Source: SZUA-368 sp028533045
Lineage (GTDB): Bacteria > Spirochaetota > Spirochaetia > DSM-2461
DNA: 64,000 nucleotides
Assembly (NCBI GenBank): GCA_050031985.1
Contig: JBNAIG010000035.1
Span: 248,001 to 312,000 of the forward strand
Direction: 5' to 3'
Under the pieces are notes generated by a model. That model had not been told where the DNA came from. It was given only the letters and a program-made list of their open reading frames with translations, and made no database searches. Numbering within the stretch: position 1 is the first letter of the stretch; each line of letters opens with the position of its first letter. Below are positions 43,979 through 51,564 of this stretch, piece by piece. The translations under genes and the position numbers were made by a program.

Positions 43979-44007
43979 AGTATAAAGGATAGGTCCGCTC
44001 TTAACAA
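43979..44007 (-). promoter_or_regulatory. Promoter of the heptose operon
   Basis: On the minus strand TTGTTA (44007-44002), a 17-nt spacer and TATACT (43984-43979) form a good housekeeping promoter. The -10 box ends 5 nt before TTG 43973 and 11 nt before ATG 43967, so the gmhB mRNA has no leader or only a few bases. No Shine-Dalgarno sequence is present. Confidence 0.72.
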
Positions 44008-44046
44008 CTGATTTTTTGACGCTCCCCGGCTGCGGGTAAATCAGAA

Positions 44047-44457
44047 TCATGAAGTTTCAATGATGGTAAAGATTTTTTCAAACAAGACGCCATAGTCTCC
44101 AAGGCGAGCCTGAATTTCTTCGAACTGGGCTTTATCATAAATATGACTTAACTTGTTGCGATCATTTAAGCTATCAACTAATAAAAGGTACTCATCATGA
44201 CTGAGATACTCCAACAAAAAAAACCGCTTTATAACTGATTTAGGACTTTTTTCATCAAAGCCGTGAATCTGGTCAAGAAAAACCTTAATAACTTTCCAGA
44301 GAAGTTCCACAGTAAATTCAAATTTTTGGACCTGACCGCTTTTTACAAGATCAATAAGGGGAGCATCCAATTCGCTCAGATCCAATTTTAAAGACAGAAT
44401 AAAATCGCTAATAGCATTTTTCAGCTGATTCTTCTTATACTCTAGCTTTGCTTCCAT
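44047..44457 (-). CDS. HEPN-domain protein of a second MNT/HEPN pair
   Basis: 136 residues, helical. The layout recalls the HI0074 nucleotidyltransferase-substrate-binding family (KFEFTVELLWKVIKVFLDQ). RNKLSHIY near residue 100 fits the RX4HXY motif of HepT-type RNase toxins. Overlaps the MNT gene by 16 nt. It may be a toxin neutralised by AMPylation of the Tyr, or a non-toxic substrate-binding subunit. The sequence alone does not decide. Confidence 0.72.
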   Translation of the reverse strand: MEAKLEYKKNQLKNAISDFILSLKLDLSELDAPLIDLVKSGQVQKFEFTVELLWKVIKVFLDQIHGFDEKSPKSVIKRFFLLEYLSHDEYLLLVDSLNDRNKLSHIYDKAQFEEIQARLGDYGVLFEKIFTIIETS

Positions 44458-44747
44458 AAGATTTTATCCTGTTCTGCAATTTCTTTAAAACGTTTACTTG
44501 CTTGAGGAAAATAAACCAGATCCAAATCATAAGGAATAGAAGATTCTTCCCAAAAAGAGAGGATTTTCCGTTCCAGGTCACGAAAGTTTTCTTTCGTCAT
44601 ATGATCAAATCCAAGATCAATATCGGAATCGGCCTTCTCTTCCTTCCGAGCCCCCGAGCCATATAGAAATATATCACCTTCCACACCTTCAGCAAAAAGG
44701 AGAACTTCCTGTTTTAGACGTTCTAGATATCTCTGATATATTTCCAT
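44442..44747 (-). CDS. Minimal nucleotidyltransferase (MNT) of the second pair
   Basis: 101 residues. The signature YGSGARKEEKADSDIDLGFD is GS, ten residues, then DxD, the nucleotidyltransferase motif of MntA-like antitoxins. A third acidic residue is in PYDLDLVYF. The ATG has no Shine-Dalgarno sequence and follows a -10 box by 6 nt. Overlap with the HEPN gene means both are made from one message. It is about 12 kb from the first pair and is not an evident duplicate of it, because the two HEPN partners differ throughout outside the motif. Confidence 0.74.
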   Translation of the reverse strand: MEIYQRYLERLKQEVLLFAEGVEGDIFLYGSGARKEEKADSDIDLGFDHMTKENFRDLERKILSFWEESSIPYDLDLVYFPQASKRFKEIAEQDKILWKQS

Positions 44748-44753
44748 ACAAAT

Positions 44754-44783
44754 ACTATAGGAAAGATTTTATCTTCCCGTCAA
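44754..44783 (-). promoter_or_regulatory. Leaderless promoter of the second MNT/HEPN pair
   Basis: TTGACG (44783-44778), an 18-nt spacer and TATAGT (44759-44754) on the minus strand, with ATG 44747 6 nt further on. Transcription should begin at the start codon itself. Confidence 0.68.
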
Positions 44784-44789
44784 CATTAC

Positions 44790-45353
44790 TTACCCTTTAA
44801 GTACGGAAAGAACTGCCTTGGGCAACAGTTTGTGCTCTTCTTCCAATACACGAGCCGCTAGAGTCTCGGGAGTATCCCCTTCAACAACAGGAACCTTGGC
44901 CTGCATGATAATTTCTCCGTTGTCCACCCCTTCTCCCAGGAAGTGAACCGTACAGCCCGATTCGCTCTCATCGGCCGCCAAAACGGCTTCATGAACATGG
45001 TGGCCATACATGCCCTTTCCCCCGAATTTGGGAAGAAGGGCGGGATGGATATTTATCATTTTTCCCCGCCAACGGGCACTGAATTCTTCTGTAAAGATGG
45101 AAAGATAACCGGCGAGTACGATCAAATCAATCTTATGTTCGGCCATAACCTTTTCAATCGCCTCGGAAAGGCCGGATTTTCCCAGTTCCTTCCGGCTCAG
45201 TTCTACCGTTTCAATGCCCGCTTTCTGCGCCCGTTCCAGGCCAAAGGCAGGTCGATCGGAAACGACAAGGGCTATGCTGTTCTTTACATCCGAATCGATA
45301 AGGGCCTGGAGATTACTCCCCCCGCCGGAAACAAAGACGGCTAAACGAGACAT
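44790..45353 (-). CDS. purN: Phosphoribosylglycinamide formyltransferase
   Basis: 187 residues. It transfers a formyl group from 10-formyl-tetrahydrofolate to GAR in purine synthesis. VFVSGGGSNLQALID is the phosphate loop at residues 7-21; LIVLAGYLSIF and KMINIHPALLPKFGGKGMYG contain the catalytic Asn and His; EGVDNGEII contains the catalytic Asp. Its start lies 13 nt inside the end of purM, so the pair is coupled. folD, which makes related folates, is also in this window. Confidence 0.95.
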   Translation of the reverse strand: MSRLAVFVSGGGSNLQALIDSDVKNSIALVVSDRPAFGLERAQKAGIETVELSRKELGKSGLSEAIEKVMAEHKIDLIVLAGYLSIFTEEFSARWRGKMINIHPALLPKFGGKGMYGHHVHEAVLAADESESGCTVHFLGEGVDNGEIIMQAKVPVVEGDTPETLAARVLEEEHKLLPKAVLSVLKG

Positions 45354-46339
45354 ACTTTTTCCTTGCCCTTCACAATCTCTCCGATAAGGTAGGAAGGTTC
45401 ACCGGCAGACTCGAGAACCTGCTGCAGCGCCTTAGCCTGATCAGCGGGAACAACGATGGTATAACCGATTCCCATATTGTAGGTACCCCACATCTCTTCT
45501 TCGGGGACACCCTTGGAAGCGATCAGGTCAAAAATGGCCTGTTTGGGAAAGGAATTCTTCGTAATTTGAGCACAAAGACCTTCGGGCATAATACGGGGAA
45601 CATTTTCAATAAGTCCGCCCCCGGTAATGTGGGCCATCCCCTTAATATTAAAACCGCCAAGAAGTTCCAGAACCTGAGTTACATAGACCTTGGTCGGCTT
45701 GAGAAGCTCCTCATGGAGGGGAGCCCCGTTAAAATCCATATTATAATCGGGAAGCACCTTTCTGGTCAGGCTGAATCCGTTACTGTGAAGCCCGTTGGAG
45801 GGAAGACCGATTATCACATCGCCCTTTTCAATAGTAGAACCGTTAATAATTTTTTCCTTATCTACCACTCCCACACAAAAACCGGCCATATCGTAGTCGC
45901 CGTCCTTGTAAAAACCGGGCATTTCCGCCGTTTCACCACCTACCAGGGCGCATCCGGCCTCTTCACAGGCATGGGCAATCCCCGTTACCAGACGGGAAGA
46001 AACTTCCGAATCGAGCTTTCCACAGGCCAGGTAATCGAGAAAAAAGAGAGGTTTGGCTCCATGACAGAGAATGTCATTGGCACACATGGCAAAACAGTCC
46101 TGACCAACCGTATCATAATTCTTAACCGCAAAGGCCACTTCCAGTTTTGTCCCCACCCCGTCCGTACCGGATACAAGCACGGGATTCTTTACGTTGGAAG
46201 GAAGTTCAAAGAGAGAACCGAAGCTTCCCAGACCGGCCAGAACACCCAGGCCGTGAGTACGGGAAACGGCTTCTTTAATCTTATCTACGGCCTTATAGCC
46301 CTCTTCCTTATCCACACCGGAATCTTTGTAACTAATCAT
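45341..46339 (-). CDS. purM: Phosphoribosylformylglycinamidine cyclo-ligase
   Basis: 332 residues. ATP-dependent ring closure to AIR in purine synthesis. The N-terminus MISYKDSGVDKEEGYKAVDK is typical. LVSGTDGVGTKLEVA binds ATP, CALVGGETAEMPGFY is the conserved PurM loop, and HITGGGLIENVPRIMP is present in the C-terminal half. Gap of 6 nt to cmoA upstream and 13-nt overlap with purN downstream. Confidence 0.97.
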   Translation of the reverse strand: MISYKDSGVDKEEGYKAVDKIKEAVSRTHGLGVLAGLGSFGSLFELPSNVKNPVLVSGTDGVGTKLEVAFAVKNYDTVGQDCFAMCANDILCHGAKPLFFLDYLACGKLDSEVSSRLVTGIAHACEEAGCALVGGETAEMPGFYKDGDYDMAGFCVGVVDKEKIINGSTIEKGDVIIGLPSNGLHSNGFSLTRKVLPDYNMDFNGAPLHEELLKPTKVYVTQVLELLGGFNIKGMAHITGGGLIENVPRIMPEGLCAQITKNSFPKQAIFDLIASKGVPEEEMWGTYNMGIGYTIVVPADQAKALQQVLESAGEPSYLIGEIVKGKEKVCLV

Positions 46340-46345
46340 TCTTTA

Positions 46346-47095
46346 TTATCCTTTCTTCATACAAATAAACGAACTGAAATTAAACCATGTAAAAAAGAGA
46401 TCTACCGCCTCAAAACCGCTTTGACGGAAAAGCTCCTTTTCTTCCTCCACCGTATAGGGGATAAGCACATTCTCCAAAGCCTCCCGCTTACGGGAAATCT
46501 CCATCTCACTATACCCGTTTTGCCGCTTCATATGATAGTAGTTATCCATAAAAATCCGGCTTGTATCGGTATGACTTTGCTGGGTTTTGTCACTTATGAG
46601 CAAAACGCCATTATGATTCAAACCGCGGTAAATCTTCCCCATCAACTCTTCCCGAGCCAGAGGGTCAACAAACTGCAGGGTATAATTCATCACAACAACA
46701 GAAGCATTTTCGATGGGGTAGCTTTCCAGGTCATTACAATCTACGGTCCACCTGTCGGGAGAGGCGGGACTTTTCCCCAGCTTTTCACGGGCCTCACGGC
46801 ACATGGGTTCCGAATTATCCACCCCCATCAAACGGTAGTCGTCCACCCCTCTCTCTTCAAAGGCCTGGGCCAGAAGGGCCATCGTCGTCCCTGTAGAACA
46901 ACCCAGGTCATAAATGCGGCTTCCCGGCTTAAAAAAGGTCACACCAAGGGTAGTAACCATCCGTTGAACTTCCCTGTACCAGGGGATGCTCCTTTCTGCC
47001 ATATCGTCAAAGACATGGGCCACATTCTCGTTGAACTCAAAGGGTTTTACTTCCCCGTCACCATGGAAAACCCGGTCTACCCGCTCTTGAGACAT
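46346..47095 (-). CDS. cmoA: Carboxy-S-adenosyl-L-methionine synthase
   Basis: 249 residues, class I methyltransferase fold. It makes carboxy-SAM from SAM and prephenate for the cmo5U wobble modification of tRNA. FEFNENVAHVFDDMAERSIP (residues 19-38) and RIYDLGCSTGTTMALLAQ (SAM loop) are the CmoA signatures; SVVVMNYTLQFVDPLAREEL matches the family's later motif. The usual partner cmoB is not in the window. Its ATG overlaps the stop of the DnaJ-like gene by one base (TAATG). Confidence 0.92.
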   Translation of the reverse strand: MSQERVDRVFHGDGEVKPFEFNENVAHVFDDMAERSIPWYREVQRMVTTLGVTFFKPGSRIYDLGCSTGTTMALLAQAFEERGVDDYRLMGVDNSEPMCREAREKLGKSPASPDRWTVDCNDLESYPIENASVVVMNYTLQFVDPLAREELMGKIYRGLNHNGVLLISDKTQQSHTDTSRIFMDNYYHMKRQNGYSEMEISRKREALENVLIPYTVEEEKELFRQSGFEAVDLFFTWFNFSSFICMKKG

Positions 47096-47955
47096 TAGAA
47101 GCTACGGGCCTTTTTAATCACATCATAGGAAGACTGAATTTCCTGGAACTTTTCCGTGGCAAATTTAGTAAATTCCTCGGGAAGTCCCTTGGCGGCAATC
47201 TTATCGGGGTGGAATTCGGCCACCTTCTTGCGGTAGACCTTCTTTACCTCGTCATCGGAGGCATTGGGAGTTAATCCAAGACTTCCATAGGCGGCGTTAA
47301 GGGCAGTGCCCCCTGTCCCACCGGTAGACTGACGAGAACCGGACTGTCCGCCCGAAGAGGAGCCTCGAGAACCGCCGTTATAGCCGTAATTCCCGCTATA
47401 ATAGCCGTAACTGCGGGAATTTCCCTGATTCAATCTAAAGGTCGAGGCTGCCGTTTCCAACAAAGCCTTTTCCTTGTCACTTATCTTTCCATCGGCAGCA
47501 GCCACCTGCAATAAAAGGTTGTAGGCCAGTTCCAGAATAGCCGGACGGGAACGGTAATGGATATAAAGCTGTTGAGCCCAATAGGCAAAGTCATGGGTAT
47601 TATCCCGGGAGGCCTTATTGAAGTACTCCATCGCGGACTGCTGACTCACCGGGTTCAAGCCCAACTGGCCGGACATAAACTCACGGACAACCCGTTCCTC
47701 GCTGGCAGATATAGCTCCGTCTACGGAAGCCAACTTACCTAACATGGAAAAGATACTCTCGAAGAAGAGCTCACTGGCACGGGATTGGCCGCCGAAGTCA
47801 TTACCAAAGAAGGTTCCCCTTCTGTGAATATTGTAGGCTCCCCGGGAGGATGAACCGAGAAAGGCGCCAATAATCATACCCAAAAAGGGCAATCCAATGA
47901 AACCGCCTATAATTAATCCTAAAAATCCCCCCAAAACGGGTCCTATAAAAAACAT
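47095..47955 (-). CDS. DjlA-like membrane co-chaperone with TerB and J domains
   Basis: 286 residues. A glycine-rich N-terminal membrane segment (FIGPVLGGFLGLIIGGFIGL onward, residues ~2-35) anchors the protein. Residues ~65-175 form a TerB/DjlA-like helical domain (MLGKLASVDGAISASEERVV and VAADGKISDKEKALLE). A Gly/Ser/Tyr-rich linker follows. Residues ~215-286 are a J domain with the HPDK motif (VAEFHPDKIAAKG). It would stimulate DnaK at the inner membrane, as DjlA does. Start follows CAGGAGTAAGG. Whether it deserves the name djlA is uncertain. Confidence 0.85.
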   Translation of the reverse strand: MFFIGPVLGGFLGLIIGGFIGLPFLGMIIGAFLGSSSRGAYNIHRRGTFFGNDFGGQSRASELFFESIFSMLGKLASVDGAISASEERVVREFMSGQLGLNPVSQQSAMEYFNKASRDNTHDFAYWAQQLYIHYRSRPAILELAYNLLLQVAAADGKISDKEKALLETAASTFRLNQGNSRSYGYYSGNYGYNGGSRGSSSGGQSGSRQSTGGTGGTALNAAYGSLGLTPNASDDEVKKVYRKKVAEFHPDKIAAKGLPEEFTKFATEKFQEIQSSYDVIKKARSF

Positions 47956-48034
47956 GCCTTACTCCTGACTTGAATTAAGTCTCCAATATACTAAATCGCC
48001 CTGTAATAATCCATAAACGAACCGTTTAGGGAGA

Positions 48035-49789
48035 TTACATTTTTGCAAGGTAGGGAATGTTAATAAGATCAAATCCCTTCTTAAGCATTTCCAGAACGGC
48101 TAAACTCAGCTGTAACCGGGCTTTAGCCAGTGACTCATCCTCATTATTCAGGATGGGATTATCATGGTAATAACGGGAGAAAATCTTGGCAGCATTATAA
48201 AGGGCGCCGGAGATAAGAGAAGGGTTATGGTCCGTACCGGCCTGTTCCACCACACGGGGGAAATCAGCCAAAATACCCACCAATTCCCACTCTTCGTCAC
48301 TCTTTAGGAGAGAACCGTCAACGCCACTAAGGGTCGTGTCCCACCCCATGGCGGTGGCCTTTCTTTCCATACTTGAGATACGGGCCGCCATATACTGAAG
48401 GTAGGGACCGGTATTTCCGTTAAAGGAGAGAGACTCCTTGGGATTAAAAATCATATCCTTCTTGGGAGTAACCTGGAGCAAGTAGTAGTGAAGAGCGGCC
48501 AAAGACACGGCGTCCGCAATGGCCCGGGCATCATCCACTTCCTCTTCCCGTCCCTTAGTCTTGATCTCTTCCAGGGCCAGGTCGGAGAGGTCGACCAGAA
48601 GCATGTCCGCATCCACGACGGTTCCTTCCCGAGACTTCATTTTACCTTCCGGCAGATTTACCATACCGTAGGAAAGGTGGTAGAGGTCCTCGGCCCATGT
48701 GTAGCCAAGCTTTTTAAGAACATAAAAGAGAACCTGGAAGTGATAGTCCTGCTCATTGCCCACAACATATATCAGCTGGTCAAAGGGCCAGTCGCTCTGT
48801 CGGGAGATGGCCGTACCGATATCCTGGGTAATATAGACACTGGTACCGTCGCTTCTTAGAAGAACCTTCGTATCCAGGCCTATTTCGGACATATCCACAC
48901 GGGTGCTTCCGTCTTTATCTTTGTAGAAAGTTCCCTCTTCCAATCCCTTGAGAATATTCTCTTTTCCCAGCTTGTAGAGCTGGCTTTCATAGTAGTATTT
49001 ATCAAAGGAGACGTTTGTCTTCTTATAGGTTTCGGCAATACCGTCCAGGGTCCATTTGTTCATGGTTTTCCACAGTTCCTGAACCTTGTCGTCACCGGCT
49101 TCCCACTTCTGAAGCATCTCCTGAGCCTGCTCCTCGGCAGTGTTGTCTTCCTTGGCCCACTGGGCGAATTTAACGTAGTAATCCCCTACCAGTCGGTCCC
49201 CTTTAATGCCGGAAGACTCGGGAGTTTCCCCCTGGCCGAACTTTTCGTAGGCCAGCATGGATTTACAGATGTGTACACCCCGGTCATTAACAAGAATAAC
49301 CTTCTGTACATCGGCGCCGTTCGCCTTGAGAATTCGAGCGGTACTTTCACCCAGAGCATCATTACGAAGATGGCCCAGATGAAGCGGTTTATTTGTGTTG
49401 GGACTGGAAAATTCTATCATGATTTTCCTTCCCTTTAGAGATTCGTTGTTACCCCAATTCCCCTTGGCTTCGAGGACACTTTTAAGGGTATCCGAAACAA
49501 TCTGAGCCCTTTCGAGAAAAACATTAACATAGGGTCCGGCTGCGACGGCCTTACCAAGAGGAGTCTCTCCCAATTTTTCGACTACTTCACCAGCCAACTG
49601 GGGAGGCCCCATTCGGAAATCCTTGGCAAAGGGAAAAAGAGGAAAGGCGATATCACCCATATCCGCTTTGGGCGGCTTGCTTCCCTTAAGGCGGGATTCG
49701 ATACCGTTTATTTCGAGATTTTTCTCAGACGCCAGGCTTGCCAGCGCATCCGCAATTTTCTTTACCCATTCTCCGTTCCAGTCGGCCAT
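48035..49789 (-). CDS. argS: Arginyl-tRNA synthetase
   Basis: 584 residues. Class I synthetase: FSSPNTNKPLHLGHLRNDAL carries the HIGH-like HLGH at about residue 138. GKMKSREGTVVDADMLLVDL replaces a canonical KMSKS, as is usual in ArgRS. An N-terminal tRNA-recognition domain (~1-110) and a C-terminal anticodon-binding helical domain (YLQYMAARISSMERKA onward) complete it. Start ATG has AAGGA upstream. It has its own promoter 40 nt upstream, although it follows the gene at 49847. Confidence 0.97.
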   Translation of the reverse strand: MADWNGEWVKKIADALASLASEKNLEINGIESRLKGSKPPKADMGDIAFPLFPFAKDFRMGPPQLAGEVVEKLGETPLGKAVAAGPYVNVFLERAQIVSDTLKSVLEAKGNWGNNESLKGRKIMIEFSSPNTNKPLHLGHLRNDALGESTARILKANGADVQKVILVNDRGVHICKSMLAYEKFGQGETPESSGIKGDRLVGDYYVKFAQWAKEDNTAEEQAQEMLQKWEAGDDKVQELWKTMNKWTLDGIAETYKKTNVSFDKYYYESQLYKLGKENILKGLEEGTFYKDKDGSTRVDMSEIGLDTKVLLRSDGTSVYITQDIGTAISRQSDWPFDQLIYVVGNEQDYHFQVLFYVLKKLGYTWAEDLYHLSYGMVNLPEGKMKSREGTVVDADMLLVDLSDLALEEIKTKGREEEVDDARAIADAVSLAALHYYLLQVTPKKDMIFNPKESLSFNGNTGPYLQYMAARISSMERKATAMGWDTTLSGVDGSLLKSDEEWELVGILADFPRVVEQAGTDHNPSLISGALYNAAKIFSRYYHDNPILNNEDESLAKARLQLSLAVLEMLKKGFDLINIPYLAKM

Positions 49790-49820
49790 AAAATATCCTT
49801 ATATCATTTGCTAGGTTAGG

Positions 49821-49850
49821 AATATACCAGATAAGGGCGGTCACGGTCAA
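49821..49850 (-). promoter_or_regulatory. argS promoter
   Basis: TTGACC (49850-49845), an 18-nt spacer and TATATT (49826-49821) on the minus strand. The -35 box overlaps the end of the upstream gene. A leader of about 30 nt with AAGGA precedes argS. Confidence 0.6.
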
Positions 49851-51562
49851 TTTCCGCGGGCAGATTTTTCCTCAAGAGAAACAATATCCAAAAAGGATTT
49901 GTGGAAGCTGGATACAAGAAATTCCATAGAAATCAAATCATTCTTGAATTCCCTGTTTCGCGTACCACCCAGTTCGGAATAGTTGGAAAGCGTATCGTAG
50001 GCCCCGCCGGTTCCCATGATAATCCCCTTGAGTAAGCTGGAAAGGGAAGAAACAATTTCCAAGGCATTCTTGATAATGTCCTTACCTTCCTTATCGGCCA
50101 GGATTTTTACAGCTTTTATCCGCTCTTCCCCATCCTTTTCGCCGCCATTCTTAATAGCATCATGAAAACGAGTATAAAAACTGCCCTCAACAAGGAAAGA
50201 AAGAGAATAATTCCGAATCTTTGCGGGAAGGGACTGGAGGCGATCGTAGGTCTCGGAAAACTCGGCCCGATTATCCCGGCGATAAAAATCTCCGTTTATA
50301 TAAACCATGTTCAAGGGATTGTAGTACTTATCCTGCAAGACCTGATTAATAAATACATTTAGGACAGAAAGGGACGATTCATAGGTAAAAGGCTCGGATA
50401 AACCAAAGGTTTGTCCCCTATACCCCATAAGAGGTTCAATAAAACTTATTCCCCAGGTAGCTCCCAAAGTCTTAACAAGGTCCCTTTTCTTTTTATCATT
50501 AACAAAATTGCGAAAGTTTTCACTAATCGTAGCTTTCAAAAAGGTGCGATAATGACGCAAAGCCCCTTCCCCGCCGCCAATAGGAGTGGGAAGATAATTG
50601 ATATTGTTACCCACTACTTTCATCAGATCGGTAAGGGGGATTTTCTTATTCAGATCACGGATACAATTCATGGCTTCCACGGCCGAACCGATTTGCATGT
50701 GAAGCTTCTCTTCCAGATTTTCCATGGTGCCTTCCGTTAATTCCCGACGATATTCAAAAAGCATCAACGCTTCGATTAAAGTAATATCGGGAGGCTGATT
50801 AAAGGAACAAAGAATATCGTTAAGCCCCATGAGAGAGGATTTAATCTTTTCCAGATCCACAAAACCGGTCACCCCTTCCTGATTCACACTGAACGGCTTA
50901 AGAAGCCTATCAAAATCAAATTGGGCCAACCCATGAAGCTGGCGGGTAATCACAGAGTAAAAAATCAGCTTGCGCTGCTTATCCTCATCGAGGCTTTTCA
51001 TTATCCTCTCATAGTTTTCGTCTATCTTACGGTGAATCTGATTCACCGTGTAATCGGGATTATCCTTCTCAATCTGATAGGGATCGGTCTCCCGCAGAAT
51101 CTCCTCTTCCTTCTTACCCAGAACCCGGTTCGTGAGAAAAATAAAGAAGTCCTCCTTCTCTTTCATAGCCATAAACAAAGGTTCTCGCAAAGAGTTAAAA
51201 GAGTTACTCAGATTATTAAGAAGATGATAGAAAGGAGGAAGACCCTGAAGCTTTTCAAGACGGAAATAGGTAGAATACTCCCGGTTAATCTTTCTCTTTA
51301 GCTTGTTAATAAAGGTCTGAAGAACAACCTCACCCTTCTCTTTACCGGTAAAGAGGCTAACAAGGAAGATATAAATTCGGGTAAGAATATCGGTCTGATA
51401 ATAGTATTCTGTAGGGTCAACTTCCTCCTCCGGTTCATGGGATTCGGGCTCAGCCAAAGGCTCCGGAGAGAGGGAGAAGGTCTCTTCGATCTTGCGTAGC
51501 ATCTCCTTCCTTTCTTCCGTGGAGAGAGATGCTACAAGTCGATCGAATTGAGACTTGACCAT
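49847..51562 (-). CDS. Conserved cytoplasmic protein of unknown function
   Basis: 571 residues. No signal peptide or membrane span. Largely helical, with an acidic low-complexity stretch at residues 29-52 (PEPLAEPESHEPEEEVDPTE) followed by YYYQTDILTRIYIFLVSLFT. I do not recognise a function; I associate the pattern with a spirochaete-restricted family (perhaps DUF5312, unverified). The ATG lies 2 nt after the carB stop with no Shine-Dalgarno sequence, so it is probably translated by coupling from carB. Confidence 0.7.
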   Translation of the reverse strand: MVKSQFDRLVASLSTEERKEMLRKIEETFSLSPEPLAEPESHEPEEEVDPTEYYYQTDILTRIYIFLVSLFTGKEKGEVVLQTFINKLKRKINREYSTYFRLEKLQGLPPFYHLLNNLSNSFNSLREPLFMAMKEKEDFFIFLTNRVLGKKEEEILRETDPYQIEKDNPDYTVNQIHRKIDENYERIMKSLDEDKQRKLIFYSVITRQLHGLAQFDFDRLLKPFSVNQEGVTGFVDLEKIKSSLMGLNDILCSFNQPPDITLIEALMLFEYRRELTEGTMENLEEKLHMQIGSAVEAMNCIRDLNKKIPLTDLMKVVGNNINYLPTPIGGGEGALRHYRTFLKATISENFRNFVNDKKKRDLVKTLGATWGISFIEPLMGYRGQTFGLSEPFTYESSLSVLNVFINQVLQDKYYNPLNMVYINGDFYRRDNRAEFSETYDRLQSLPAKIRNYSLSFLVEGSFYTRFHDAIKNGGEKDGEERIKAVKILADKEGKDIIKNALEIVSSLSSLLKGIIMGTGGAYDTLSNYSELGGTRNREFKNDLISMEFLVSSFHKSFLDIVSLEEKSARGN

Positions 51563-51564
51563 AA

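Noticed and set aside
44020..44040. Short CCCG/CGGG hairpin near the end of the second HEPN gene as a terminator
   Set aside because: Only 4 bp and not followed by T residues on the minus strand.
45566..47098. 510-codon open frame opposite purM and cmoA
   Set aside because: Antisense shadow of two well-identified genes; spans their boundary without any domain of its own.
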